A program made the position numbers and the translations under genes. Under the pieces are notes generated by a model. It ran no database searches. It saw only the letters and a program-made list of their open reading frames with translations, and was not told the DNA's origin. From positions 248,001-312,000 of the forward strand of contig DATAJS010000031.1 of the NCBI GenBank assembly GCA_036262035.1: DNA of 64,000 nucleotides, written 5' to 3'. Positions 16,743 to 25,089 of this stretch are shown piece by piece. Source of the DNA: Burkholderiales bacterium (lineage in GTDB: Bacteria > Pseudomonadota > Gammaproteobacteria > Burkholderiales > SG8-41). Positions within the stretch are counted from its first letter, which is position 1, and each line of letters starts with the position of its first letter.

Positions 16743-17582
16743 ATGATACACGCCAGCCCCGGCCTCTTTCTGCGTTACGAACCGCTTGCCACCGCGGTCC
16801 CGCTGCTCGTCGACGTGTCGCGCAGCGGCCGCGAATACCCGAAGGAATACCGCTCGCCGCTGCCTTTTACGACGGTCCACGACAACGTCTCGATGTACGT
16901 CGAAGACCTGTGGGCGGGCGCGCCGCAGGTCGGCGCGACGCTGCTCTACTGCGCGTTTCCCAACACCTGGGTCGACGTGAACCGCAACGAGCTCGACATG
17001 GACCCGGCGGTCGTTGACGGCGAATGGCCGGTGGAGCTGAAGCCGACCGCGCGCACTCTGGAGGGGCTGGGACTCATCAAGACCAAGGCGCGCTACGGCG
17101 AGCCGTTCCAGGAGCGCAAGCTCACCGTCGCCGAGATCGAGGAGCGCCTGAACCAGTACTACCGGCCGTATCACGCGGAGTTGAAGCGCATCGCCGACGA
17201 TCTGTATGCGAAGTTCGGCAAGCTCACCCAGATCTCGTGCCACTGCATGTCGGCGGTCGGCGCGCCGACGCATCCCGACGCGGGTCAGCCGCGCGCGGAT
17301 TTCTGTGTCAGCGACATCAAGGGCCTGACGGCGTCGAAGCCTGCCTTGGAGCTGGTGGTGGACACGCTGAAGAGCTACGGCTACAGCGTCTCGGTGAACA
17401 CCCCCTACATCGGCAACGAGCTCATCCGCCGCATCGCCGACCCGGCCAGCGGCAGGAACAGCATCCAGGTCGAGATCAACAAGAAGCTCTTCATGGATAC
17501 GAAGACGTTTCGTGCCACCGAGGGGCTGGCGAAGGTCAAGGCCGATCTCGACCGCCTGCTGCAGGTCCTCGCCAACGCGTAA
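16743..17582 (+). CDS. N-formylglutamate amidohydrolase-family protein
   Basis: The 279-residue protein matches the HutG2/FGase fold. It contains VPLLVDVSRSGREYP (the family usually has a H/S-HSG there), TTVHDNVSMYVEDLW, VDVNRNELDMDP, ISCHCMSAVGAPTHPDAGQPRADFC (split by short gaps in function) and NTPYIGNELIRR. The VNRxExD motif carries conserved charged residues of the family. The reaction would be hydrolysis of an N-acyl amino acid. The ATG has AGGAGA 12 bp upstream. A MATE transporter follows after 36 bp. Confidence 0.8.
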   Translation: MIHASPGLFLRYEPLATAVPLLVDVSRSGREYPKEYRSPLPFTTVHDNVSMYVEDLWAGAPQVGATLLYCAFPNTWVDVNRNELDMDPAVVDGEWPVELKPTARTLEGLGLIKTKARYGEPFQERKLTVAEIEERLNQYYRPYHAELKRIADDLYAKFGKLTQISCHCMSAVGAPTHPDAGQPRADFCVSDIKGLTASKPALELVVDTLKSYGYSVSVNTPYIGNELIRRIADPASGRNSIQVEINKKLFMDTKTFRATEGLAKVKADLDRLLQVLANA

Positions 17583-17590
17583 CAAGAACA

Positions 17591-17618
17591 TCCCCTCCTC
17601 TCAGGGAGAGGGTTAGGG
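17591..17618. repeat. C-run/G-run palindrome
   Basis: CCCCTCCTCTC faces GAGAGGGTTAGGGG across a 3-bp loop. Similar C-rich/G-rich palindromes lie at 26777-26803 and 35195-35220. It abuts the GTG assigned as the start of the MATE gene, so the 5' end of that gene may derive from the repeat. Confidence 0.55.
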
Positions 17619-18980
17619 GTGGGGGTGGGTTTGCTTTTCCGCCGCAGGGCATCCGAGACACACAGCGTTCCGAGTCAGCATCGCCGCCTGCACGCCCAGC
17701 TCTGGGCGATGGCCGGGCCGATCATCCTGGCGAACATCTCCGTCCCGTTGCTCGGCGCGGTCGACACCGCAGTGGTCGGACACCTGTCGGAGGTCTATTA
17801 CATCGGCGCCGTCGCAATCGGCGCGATGCTCTTCAACTTCATCTATCACCTGTTCAACTGCCTGCGCATGGGCACCACGGGCCCGACCGCGCAGGCGCGA
17901 GGCGCCGGCGACTACGGCGAGGTCCGCGCCATGGTCGGTCGGGCCCTCCTGCTCGCCGCCGTGATCGGCGCGGCGGTCGTCGCGCTGCAGCTTCCCATCA
18001 TCTCCTTCGCTTTCTGGCTGATCGACGCGAGCGCGGAAGTGAAGCACTATGCCCGCGAATATTTCCTGATCCGGGTCTGGTCGATGCCCGCGGTGCTCTG
18101 CACCTACGCGATCATCGGCTGGTTCTATGGACTGGAGAACGCGCGCACGCCGCTCGTCCTCCAGATCCTGACGAACGTGCTGAACATCGCGCTCGCCTTC
18201 CTGTTCGTCTTCGGCTACGGCTGGGGCGTTGCCGGCGTGGCCGCGGCCACGCTCATCTCGGAATACGCCGGATTCATCGCCGGCGCGTGGACCATGCGGC
18301 GCACGCTGCGCAGCCTGCCCCACGACAGTCATCGCACGAGACTCCTCGATCGCGCCAGGCTGCTCCGCATGATCTCGATCAACACCGACATCGTCCTGCG
18401 GACCCTGTGCGTAGTGTCGGTGCTCGCGTTCTTCATGGCGAAGAGCGCCGAGCTCGGCGACGTGACGCTCGCCGCCAATCAGGTGCTGCACCACTTCCTG
18501 ATCTTCACGTCGTTCGCGCTCGACGGCGTCGCACACGCGGCGGAGGCGATACTCGGCGAAGCGTTCGGAAAGCGTCATCGCGAAGCCTTCACGCGCGCGA
18601 TGCGCGTGGTCTTCCTGTGGGCGGGCGTGGTCGGGCTCGTCAACGTTGCGATCTATGCCGTATTCGGGCACGGCATCATCGCGCTTCTCACCAGCATCCC
18701 GGAAGTCCGCGCTGCCGCGGCCGCGTATCTGCTGTGGCCGGTGCTGATCCCGCTGGTATCGGTGTGGGCCTACACCTACGACGGCGTGTATCTCGCCGCC
18801 ACGCAGACCAAGGCGATGCGCAACGCCGTCATCGCCGCCTTCGGCGTGTTTCTGGTGCTGCTGTATACGCTGATGCCGCTCTGGGGAAACGCCGGTCTCT
18901 GGATTGCGGTCGCTGCATTTCTCGGCGGTCGCGCGCTGCTGCTCCATCGACTCTTTCCGACGCTCATGCGGGCGTTCTAG
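17619..18980 (+). CDS. MATE-family efflux transporter (DinF subfamily)
   Basis: The 453-residue polytopic protein has about 12 membrane helices. The N-terminal LWAMAGPIILANISVPLLG and DTAVVGHLSEVYYIGAVAIG are typical of DinF-type multidrug/cation antiporters. A second repeat of the fold begins near residue 250. The GTG start is uncertain: it lies in a G-rich repeat, and the conserved core begins near residue 28. The stop shares CTAG with the convergent PuuD-like gene, leaving no space for an independent terminator. Confidence 0.88.
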   Translation: MGVGLLFRRRASETHSVPSQHRRLHAQLWAMAGPIILANISVPLLGAVDTAVVGHLSEVYYIGAVAIGAMLFNFIYHLFNCLRMGTTGPTAQARGAGDYGEVRAMVGRALLLAAVIGAAVVALQLPIISFAFWLIDASAEVKHYAREYFLIRVWSMPAVLCTYAIIGWFYGLENARTPLVLQILTNVLNIALAFLFVFGYGWGVAGVAAATLISEYAGFIAGAWTMRRTLRSLPHDSHRTRLLDRARLLRMISINTDIVLRTLCVVSVLAFFMAKSAELGDVTLAANQVLHHFLIFTSFALDGVAHAAEAILGEAFGKRHREAFTRAMRVVFLWAGVVGLVNVAIYAVFGHGIIALLTSIPEVRAAAAAYLLWPVLIPLVSVWAYTYDGVYLAATQTKAMRNAVIAAFGVFLVLLYTLMPLWGNAGLWIAVAAFLGGRALLLHRLFPTLMRAF

Positions 18981-19666
18981 GGCTGCTGGCGCGACAGCTC
19001 GACGAGGTGGCGGTAGACCGCAGGCCCTGTCGCATCGGACTCCGGATGCCACTCCACCCCGGTGAACCCGCGCCCTTCGATCGCCTCGACGACGCCGTCG
19101 TCCGCATGCGCCGCGGCGGTGAAACCCGGAGCGACCTTGTCGATCGCCTGATGGTGCGACGACGCGACCAGCGCGCGCTCGCCGAGCGCGCGGCGCAGTG
19201 CAGAGCCCACAGCGGTCGTGACGTGGTGCTGGGTGGAGATGCCCGTACCGCCGTGCTCGATCGCGCCGCCGCCCGGGAGCTCGACGTGCAGCGTGCCGCC
19301 GAAGTGCAGGTTGATGAGCTGCATGCCGTAGCACACGCCGAGCACCGGCTTCCTCGAAGCGTTGAACGCGTCGATGAGCAGCCGTTCGTAGCCGATGCGC
19401 TCCTGCACTTCCGCGGACGGGCTGTCGAGCGCGACACCCGCGTCGAAGCATGCCGGCAGGTCGTCGCCGCCAGAAATGACGAGACCGTCGCAGAGCTCCG
19501 CGACCGCCGACGGCGCGAGGTCGGGCGGTATGAGCACGGGGTGGCCGCCGACTTTCGCGATGCACGCGCTGTAGCTGCGCTTGATGTACAGGTACTCGTG
19601 TCCCGCACGCAGGCGCTTCCCCGGGTCGATGCTGATCGATACGCCGATGACCGGTTTGCGCTGCAT
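18977..19666 (-). CDS. Class I glutamine amidotransferase-like hydrolase (PuuD family)
   Basis: The 229-residue protein resembles gamma-glutamyl-gamma-aminobutyrate hydrolase. The nucleophile is C112 in LGVCYGMQL, with H207 and E209 in VEWHPES completing the triad. GLVISGGDDLPACF is the family glycine loop. It should cleave gamma-glutamyl amides. It follows Bug 4 with an 8-bp gap on the same strand, so the receptor probably delivers its substrate or a precursor. Its 3' end overlaps the MATE stop by 4 bp. Confidence 0.87.
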   Translation of the reverse strand: MQRKPVIGVSISIDPGKRLRAGHEYLYIKRSYSACIAKVGGHPVLIPPDLAPSAVAELCDGLVISGGDDLPACFDAGVALDSPSAEVQERIGYERLLIDAFNASRKPVLGVCYGMQLINLHFGGTLHVELPGGGAIEHGGTGISTQHHVTTAVGSALRRALGERALVASSHHQAIDKVAPGFTAAAHADDGVVEAIEGRGFTGVEWHPESDATGPAVYRHLVELSRQQP

Positions 19667-19674
19667 GCAGCGGC

Positions 19675-20637
19675 CTAGTCGGCTTTCGCGCCGGACGCTT
19701 TCACGACCTTCGCCCACTTCGCGACGTCGCGCTGCACGACTTTCGAGAATTCCTCCGGGGTCGTCGCATACGACGTCGCGCCCTGCTTGAGGAACAGCTC
19801 GCGCACGTCGGGCGCGTTCACGATCTTCACGATGTCCGCATTCAGCCGCGACACGATCTCGCGCGGCGTGCCGTCGGGCGCGAACACGCCGTACCATGCG
19901 ACCGCTTCGTAGCCCGGCAGGCCCGATTCGGAGACGGTCGGCATCTGCGGCACCGAGGGAAAGCGCTTCGCGCTCGTCACCGCGAGCCCGCGCAGCTTGC
20001 CCGACGCGACCAGCGGCTGCGCCGACACGATCGTCGAGAACGAGGTCGCGACCTCGCCCGACACCAGCGCCGGCATCGCCTGCGAGCCGCCCTTGAACGG
20101 CACGTGCAGCATGTCGACGCCGGCCATGCTGGTGAAGAGCGCGCCGGAGAGATAGAGGAAATTGCCCGAAGAGGCGTAGCTCAGCTGCCCCGGCTTCGCG
20201 CGCGCGAGCGCGATCAGCTCCTTGACGTTCCGGACCGGGATGGACGGATGTGCGACCACCATGTTCGGCAGGAGCGCGGTCGGCGTGATCGCGACGAAGT
20301 CCTTGACCGGATGGTACGAGGGCTTCGCGTACAGGCTCGCATTGATCGCGTGCGTGCCGGTCGTGCCCATGACCAGCGTGTAGCCGTCCGCGGGCGCGCG
20401 CGCGGCGATGTCCGATCCGAGCACGCCGCCCGCCCCGGCACGGTTGTCGACGGTGACGACCTGACGCTGCCACGCCTCGTTGAGCTTCTGCGCGACGACG
20501 CGGGTGACGACGTCGGTCGCGCCGCCCGGCGGAAACGGCACGATGAAGCGGATGGTCCTGGAAGGATAGGGATCGGCGGCATGGACGCTCGCCGACACGA
20601 GCGCGCCGGCGGCGCACAGCAAAAGAGGTTTGTTCAT
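19675..20637 (-). CDS. Bug-family periplasmic substrate-binding protein 4
   Basis: This 320-residue protein has a short signal peptide (MNKPLLLCAAGALVSASVHA-A). Landmarks are YPSRTIRFIVPFPPGGATDV, DNRAGAGGVLG, PADGYTLV, HVPFKGGSQAM and PTVSESGLPGY. The HVPFKGG (Phe for Tyr) variant is mild. It is in an operon with the PuuD-like hydrolase, the best clue to ligand type in this window (an amide or gamma-glutamyl compound). On the minus strand TATCAT lies about 9 bp before the ATG, a possible short-leader promoter shared with the divergent ligase. Confidence 0.9.
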   Translation of the reverse strand: MNKPLLLCAAGALVSASVHAADPYPSRTIRFIVPFPPGGATDVVTRVVAQKLNEAWQRQVVTVDNRAGAGGVLGSDIAARAPADGYTLVMGTTGTHAINASLYAKPSYHPVKDFVAITPTALLPNMVVAHPSIPVRNVKELIALARAKPGQLSYASSGNFLYLSGALFTSMAGVDMLHVPFKGGSQAMPALVSGEVATSFSTIVSAQPLVASGKLRGLAVTSAKRFPSVPQMPTVSESGLPGYEAVAWYGVFAPDGTPREIVSRLNADIVKIVNAPDVRELFLKQGATSYATTPEEFSKVVQRDVAKWAKVVKASGAKAD

Positions 20638-20694
20638 GCGTTACGATGATACACGGTGCATCACTCCATAAGAGGTTCGCGCGTGGACCCGACG

Positions 20695-22221
20695 ATGTCT
20701 TTCGAGCCGCTCACTCCGACGGCTTTCCTGGTACGTGCCGGCGCGGTCTTCGCCGACCGCGTCGCCGTCATCGACGAAGACCGGCGCTATACGTACGCCC
20801 AGTTCCTCGATCGCGCGCTGCGGCTCGCCGGGGCGTTGCGCGGGCTCGCTGTCGAAGCGGGCGACCGTGTTGCGGTGCTCGCGCCCAACACCCACGTGCT
20901 GCTCGAAGCGCATTACGGCGTGCCGTTCGCCGGGGCTGTGCTCGTCGCGCTGAACCCGCGGCTCACTGCGGGCGACCTGACGGGCATCGTGCGTCACGCG
21001 GGGGCATCGGTGCTCGTCTACGACGGCGACTTCGACGCGGTCGCGCGGGAGATCGGCGCGGCGAACGCCGGGCTGAGGCTCGTGCGCGCCGATGAATACG
21101 AAACGCTGCTGCAAGGCGCGCAACCATATCGGTCCGCGGTCGAAGACGAGCGCGCGCTGCTCGCCATCAACTACACCAGCGGCACGACCGGCTCGCCCAA
21201 AGGCGTGATGTACCACCACCGCGGCGCGTATCTGCAGGCGCTGGCGATGGCGCTGCATACGAAGCTCGACGCGAGCAGCCGCTTCCTGTGGACGCTGCCG
21301 ATGTTCCACTGCAACGGCTGGTGCTTCACGTGGGGCGTCACCGCGGCCGGCGCGACGCACGTCTGCGAGCGCAAGGTCGAGCCCGCGCGCGTGTGGCGGC
21401 ATCTCGCGGAGTCGGGCATCACGCATTTCAACGCGGCGCCCACGGTGCTGGTCATGCTGGCCTGGCACGAGTCGGCGCAGCCGCTGCAAGGACGCGTCGC
21501 CGTCGCGACCGGCGGCGCACCGCCCACGCCGGCGCTGCTGTCGCGGCTCGCGTCGCTGGGAATGGACGTGACGCACCTGTACGGCCTCACCGAGACCTTC
21601 GGTCCGGCGGTGATCTGCGACTGGCATCCGGAATGGAACGCCGCGAGCGCCGAGGAGCAGGCGCGCTTCAAGGCGCGCCAGGGGGTAGGCAACGTGATCG
21701 CGCAGAGGATACGCGTCGTCGACTCGGCCGGCGCCGATGTCGCACGTGACGGCACGGCGCTCGGCGAGATCGCCTTGCGCGGCAACAACGTGATGCTCGG
21801 CTATTACCGTGACGAAGAAGCCACCAGGCGCGCCGCACCCGACGGCTGGTTCAGGAGCGGCGACCTCGCGGTCGTGCACCCCGACGGCTACCTCGAGATC
21901 CGCGACCGCGCGAAAGACATCATCATCTCGGGCGGCGAGAACATCGCGTCGATCGAGGTCGAGCGCGTGCTCGTGAGCCATCCGGCGGTGATGGAAGCCG
22001 CGGTGGTTGCCGGCCCGGACCCGGTGTGGGGCGAGGTCCCCGTCGCTTTCGTGACGCTGAAGAGCGGCGTGGTCGTCAGCGAGCAGCACCTCATCGACCA
22101 CGCCCGCGCCAGCCTCGCGCACTTCAAGGCGCCCAAGCGCATCGTCTTCGGCGACCTGCCGAAGAACGCGACGGGCAAGATCCAGAAGTTCGTGCTACGG
22201 GATCGGGCTAAGGGCCCTTAA
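20695..22221 (+). CDS. Acyl-CoA synthetase (AMP-binding, medium/long-chain ligase-like)
   Basis: The 508-residue ANL-superfamily enzyme has the P-loop NYTSGTTGSPKGVMYHHRGA, the adenine motif LYGLTETFGP, GWFRSGDLAVVHPDGYLEIRD (A8 hinge) and the C-terminal catalytic lysine in KNATGKIQKF. It activates a carboxylic acid to its CoA thioester with ATP. The ATG at 20695 gives the usual N-terminus (PLTPTAFLVRAGAVF). An ATG 39 bp earlier is possible. It is divergent from Bug 4 over 57 bp. Confidence 0.9.
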   Translation: MSFEPLTPTAFLVRAGAVFADRVAVIDEDRRYTYAQFLDRALRLAGALRGLAVEAGDRVAVLAPNTHVLLEAHYGVPFAGAVLVALNPRLTAGDLTGIVRHAGASVLVYDGDFDAVAREIGAANAGLRLVRADEYETLLQGAQPYRSAVEDERALLAINYTSGTTGSPKGVMYHHRGAYLQALAMALHTKLDASSRFLWTLPMFHCNGWCFTWGVTAAGATHVCERKVEPARVWRHLAESGITHFNAAPTVLVMLAWHESAQPLQGRVAVATGGAPPTPALLSRLASLGMDVTHLYGLTETFGPAVICDWHPEWNAASAEEQARFKARQGVGNVIAQRIRVVDSAGADVARDGTALGEIALRGNNVMLGYYRDEEATRRAAPDGWFRSGDLAVVHPDGYLEIRDRAKDIIISGGENIASIEVERVLVSHPAVMEAAVVAGPDPVWGEVPVAFVTLKSGVVVSEQHLIDHARASLAHFKAPKRIVFGDLPKNATGKIQKFVLRDRAKGP

Positions 22222-22238
22222 GGTCAAATACGTAATTG

Positions 22239-22444
22239 ACCGCCAAGGACGCAAAGGACGCAAAGGAAAATCACAATCAAATAACCACAAAGGACACAAA
22301 GGTTAATCAACGTCGCATCGTCACGCGTGCGCGATGTTTAGCTTTCCTTTGTGTCCTTTGTGTCCTTTGCGTCCTTTGCGTCCTTTGTGGTGAATAGGGT
22401 TGGCTTTTTGCCCTTCCTTGGCGTCCTTTGCGGCCTTTGCGGTT
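22239..22444. repeat. Two nested 9-bp-period inverted arrays
   Basis: The outer arms carry the GGACGCAAA type (22239-22267) against CCTTGGCGTCCTTTGCGGCC (starting 22416). The inner arms carry the GGACACAAA type (22284-22302) against CCTTTGTGTCC units (22346-22391). Outer pairs with outer and inner with inner by their CGC versus CAC signature. One array therefore appears to lie inside the loop of another. This fills the whole gap between the acyl-CoA synthetase and the Gfo/Idh gene, and no gene was seen in it. Confidence 0.85.
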
Positions 22445-22455
22445 AATAAGCCTTT

Positions 22456-23544
22456 TTAGCCGGCGAGAGGCAGCGTGACGGGCCGGCCGGTTGCGACCGA
22501 ATGCTCGATGGCCAGCGTAGCCTCCAGCGTCGCGCGCGCTTCGTGGGGCGTCGCGAGCACGCAGGGACGGCCCATGCAGAGGTAGTCGAGCCACGCGCGG
22601 GTCTCGTTCGCGATCGGCCCGTAGAACTCCCCCAGCGCCCAGTCGCCCGGCGTGCCGCTCTGCAGGAACACCATGTTGACGCTGTGATCCGGCAGGTAGA
22701 CGTGCGGGATGCCTTTCTCGCTGTACATGAGCTGGTCGGTGTGATCGTCGTCGAGGATCATCACGCCGTCGGTGCCGACGACCTCCACTCGCGCGGCGTG
22801 GCCGAGCGCGGGATACTTTTCGGGCAGCGCGTACGAGACGCCGAGGTTGGCGACCGTGCCGTCTTCGTAGGTGAGGATCGCGTACGAGACGTCGGCGACG
22901 TCATGGCCGGCGTTCTTCAGCACGCCCATCTGGCCGCGCGCATAGACTTCCACCAGCCGCTTGCCGCCGAAGAGAAAGCTCATGAGGTCGACATAGTACG
23001 TGAGCGCATCCACCACCGGCGTCGCGTGCGGATTGCGGCTGAGCATCGCCAGCGCCTGCGAGCGCGAGTTGAAGACCCGCGCGGCGCCGCCGGTCGGCGT
23101 GCCGATGCGCCCCTGCACGACCTGCTCCCGCGCGATGAGATAGCGCTCCTTGTAGCGCCGGCTGTAGCCGACCCGCACGTCCGCCCCGCTCTTCTCGATC
23201 GCCTGGATGACGCGGTCGGCGTCCGCGGTGGTCAGCGCGATCGGCTTCTCGACCAGCACGCGCTTGCCCAGCTCGATCGCCCTCACCAGCGGCTCGACGT
23301 GCTCGCCTTCGCTCGTCGAGACGATGACCGCGTTGACGTCCGGATGCTCGATGATGGCGTCGTTGCGCGTGCTGCTGACCTGGGCGCCGACCGTCGCGGC
23401 GAGCTTCTTCGCCGCAGCGTCGTCGCGGTCCGACACCGCGATGAACCGCACCGCGGGATGCGCCGCGGCGAGCCGCGCGCGCAGCGTGCCGATGCGGCCG
23501 GAGCCGACGATCGCGAGCCCGATCGGTTTGCTGTCGGCCGGCAT
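22456..23544 (-). CDS. Gfo/Idh/MocA-family oxidoreductase
   Basis: The 362-residue NAD(P)-dependent dehydrogenase has a Rossmann fingerprint AIVGSGRIGTLRA (10-22), the family signature VLVEKPIALTT (Lys-Pro proton-relay motif) and a second-domain YSRRYKERYLIARE. Family members oxidise cyclitols or sugars. The substrate here cannot be named. Its ATG overlaps the stop of the CMD gene upstream by 1 bp (TGATG). The run CaiC-like, Bug 5, CMD, Gfo/Idh on the minus strand is a likely operon. Confidence 0.88.
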   Translation of the reverse strand: MPADSKPIGLAIVGSGRIGTLRARLAAAHPAVRFIAVSDRDDAAAKKLAATVGAQVSSTRNDAIIEHPDVNAVIVSTSEGEHVEPLVRAIELGKRVLVEKPIALTTADADRVIQAIEKSGADVRVGYSRRYKERYLIAREQVVQGRIGTPTGGAARVFNSRSQALAMLSRNPHATPVVDALTYYVDLMSFLFGGKRLVEVYARGQMGVLKNAGHDVADVSYAILTYEDGTVANLGVSYALPEKYPALGHAARVEVVGTDGVMILDDDHTDQLMYSEKGIPHVYLPDHSVNMVFLQSGTPGDWALGEFYGPIANETRAWLDYLCMGRPCVLATPHEARATLEATLAIEHSVATGRPVTLPLAG

Positions 23545-23981
23545 CAGCGTCGCGCCTTCGCGCGTTTCTTCGCCGGCGCCCGCGCGCCTTCCCCGGCCTG
23601 CCAGCGCTCGATCGCCTGGCGCGCGGTGCGCGTGCCCTTGAGCGCCGCGGGAAAGCCGCAGTAGATCGCCGCCTGGATGAGGACCTCCATGATCTCCTCC
23701 GGCGTGACCCCGTTCCTCAACGCTGCGGTCGTATGCAGCTCGAGCTCCTCGGGCTTGTCGAGTGCGACCAGGAACGCGAGGTTGAGCATGCTGCGCGTCC
23801 TGTGCGGCAGCCCGGGCCGCGCCCACGTCAGTCCCCAGGCCTGGGTCGCGAGGTGCTGCATCGGCGCGCTCCAGTCGCTGGCGAGCGCGAACTGCTTGTT
23901 GACGTACTGGGGCGTCAGCACCTGCTTGCGAACCCGCAAGCCCCGCTCGAAGATCGCATCGTTTGTACGTTTCGCCGCCAT
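23544..23981 (-). CDS. Carboxymuconolactone decarboxylase-family protein
   Basis: The 145-residue all-helical protein contains RSMLNLAFLVALDKPEELELH and TPEEIMEVLIQAAIYCGFPA, the CMD signature. Only one cysteine is present in the active-site region, so it is PcaC-like and not a CxxC peroxidase (AhpD). The C-terminal 20 residues are Lys/Arg/Ala-rich, an extension beyond the usual fold. It probably acts on a lactone intermediate in the operon's pathway. Confidence 0.85.
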   Translation of the reverse strand: MAAKRTNDAIFERGLRVRKQVLTPQYVNKQFALASDWSAPMQHLATQAWGLTWARPGLPHRTRSMLNLAFLVALDKPEELELHTTAALRNGVTPEEIMEVLIQAAIYCGFPAALKGTRTARQAIERWQAGEGARAPAKKRAKARR

Positions 23982-23987
23982 CAGCCT

Positions 23988-24026
23988 CTCCTCACCTTGA
24001 TCTCCTCACCTTCACCTCATCACTTC
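23988..24026. repeat. Short CTCCTCACC tandem repeat
   Basis: Two to three imperfect units of about 13-14 bp, built on CTCCTCACCTT, lie between Bug 5 and the CMD gene on the minus strand. Unlike the larger arrays no inverted partner is visible. Confidence 0.5.
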
Positions 24027-24034
24027 AACGTCTC

Positions 24035-24997
24035 TCAATCGACGTTGATGTGCGCTTCGCGAACGACCTTCGCCCACTTCGCGAGCTCGGACTTCATGAA
24101 CTTCGCGAGCTCTTCGGGCGTGCTGCCGACCGGCTCGATCGCCGAGCGCTGGAGCACCGCCTTGACCTCGGGCTGCGCGATCGCACGCACGATCTCGCCA
24201 TGGAGCTTGTTGACGATATCCTTCGGCGTGCCGGCCGGCGCGAGGAAGGCATACCACACGCCCGCGTCGAAACCGGGCAGCGCGGCTTCGGCGACGGTCG
24301 GCAGGTTGACGCCGGTGAGGCGTTTGGACGTGCTCACCGCGAGCGCGCGCAACCGGCCGCTTTCCATGTGCGGCTTCGCGGTCGCATAGGGAGCCGACAG
24401 CACCTGCGCTTCGCCGGCGATCGTCGCGGTGAGCGCGGGGCCGCCGCCTTTGTACGGGATGTGCAGCATCTTCACGCCGGCCATGCTGTTCAGGAGCTCG
24501 TTGACGAGATGGCCGCCGCTGCCGCTGCCCGACGATGCATACGTGATCTGGTTGGGCTTCGCCTTCGCGAGCGCGATCAGCTCCTTGATCGATTTCACCG
24601 GCAGCGAAGGATGCACCAGGATGATGTACGGCCCGCTGCCGAGCAGCGTGATCGGCTCGAAATCCTTGATCGGATCGTAGGACACTTTTTTGTAGAGCGC
24701 GGGATTCACCGCGAGCTGTCCCGTCAGCGCGAAGACGAGGGTGTAGCCGTCGGGCGGCGATTTCGCCGCGAGCTCCATGCCGATGTTGCCGTTGGCGCCG
24801 CCGCGGTTGTCGACGATGACCTGCTGCTTCAGGCTCTGGCCGAGCACGTGGGCCATCGGCCGGATGATCGTGTCCGCCCCACCGCCGGGCGGATACGGAA
24901 TGATCATGCGGATCGGTTTGCTCGGGTAGGTCTGCGCCTGCGCGGCAAAGCTCGCCGCGGCGAGACACAGCGCTGAGATGTACGTTCTTGTTTTCAT
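24035..24997 (-). CDS. Bug-family periplasmic substrate-binding protein 5
   Basis: The 320-residue protein has a signal peptide ending AQA-Q (about residue 21), YPSKPIRMIIPYPPGGGADT, DNRGGANGNIG, PPDGYTLV, HIPYKGGGPAL and PTVAEAALPGF. It shares the DNRGGANGNIG loop with Bug 1. The start MKTRTYIS was preferred over an upstream frame that runs into a repeat. It is flanked by the CaiC-like ligase and the CMD gene on the same strand, suggesting a carboxylate ligand that is activated as a CoA ester. Confidence 0.9.
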   Translation of the reverse strand: MKTRTYISALCLAAASFAAQAQTYPSKPIRMIIPYPPGGGADTIIRPMAHVLGQSLKQQVIVDNRGGANGNIGMELAAKSPPDGYTLVFALTGQLAVNPALYKKVSYDPIKDFEPITLLGSGPYIILVHPSLPVKSIKELIALAKAKPNQITYASSGSGSGGHLVNELLNSMAGVKMLHIPYKGGGPALTATIAGEAQVLSAPYATAKPHMESGRLRALAVSTSKRLTGVNLPTVAEAALPGFDAGVWYAFLAPAGTPKDIVNKLHGEIVRAIAQPEVKAVLQRSAIEPVGSTPEELAKFMKSELAKWAKVVREAHINVD

Positions 24998-25023
24998 CGT
25001 TCTCCTCGGTTTCAAGTCAATAG

Positions 25024-25087
25024 GGGTTCCCGCCTGCGCGGGGACGACGGGGATCGTCATTCCCGCGAAGGCGGGAATCCATTTTCA
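25024..25087. repeat. ATTCCCGCGAAGGCGGGAAT-type palindrome, copy 1
   Basis: A variant unit (GTTCCCGCCTGCGCGGGGAC) is followed by the standard ATTCCCGCGAAGGCGGGAAT palindrome and ATCCA tail. This element is widespread in proteobacterial genomes. It separates the CaiC-like gene from Bug 5. A longer compound copy is at 33112-33246. Confidence 0.8.
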
Positions 25088-25089
25088 GG

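Noticed and set aside
22239-22444. CRISPR-like array
   Set aside because: The repeat unit is only 9 bp, there are no unique spacers of 30-40 bp, arms are inverted and no cas genes are present.
22307-22594. Minus-strand frame with repeated Gln-Arg-Thr translation
   Set aside because: It is simply the translation of the 9-bp repeat array running into the Gfo/Idh gene from another frame.
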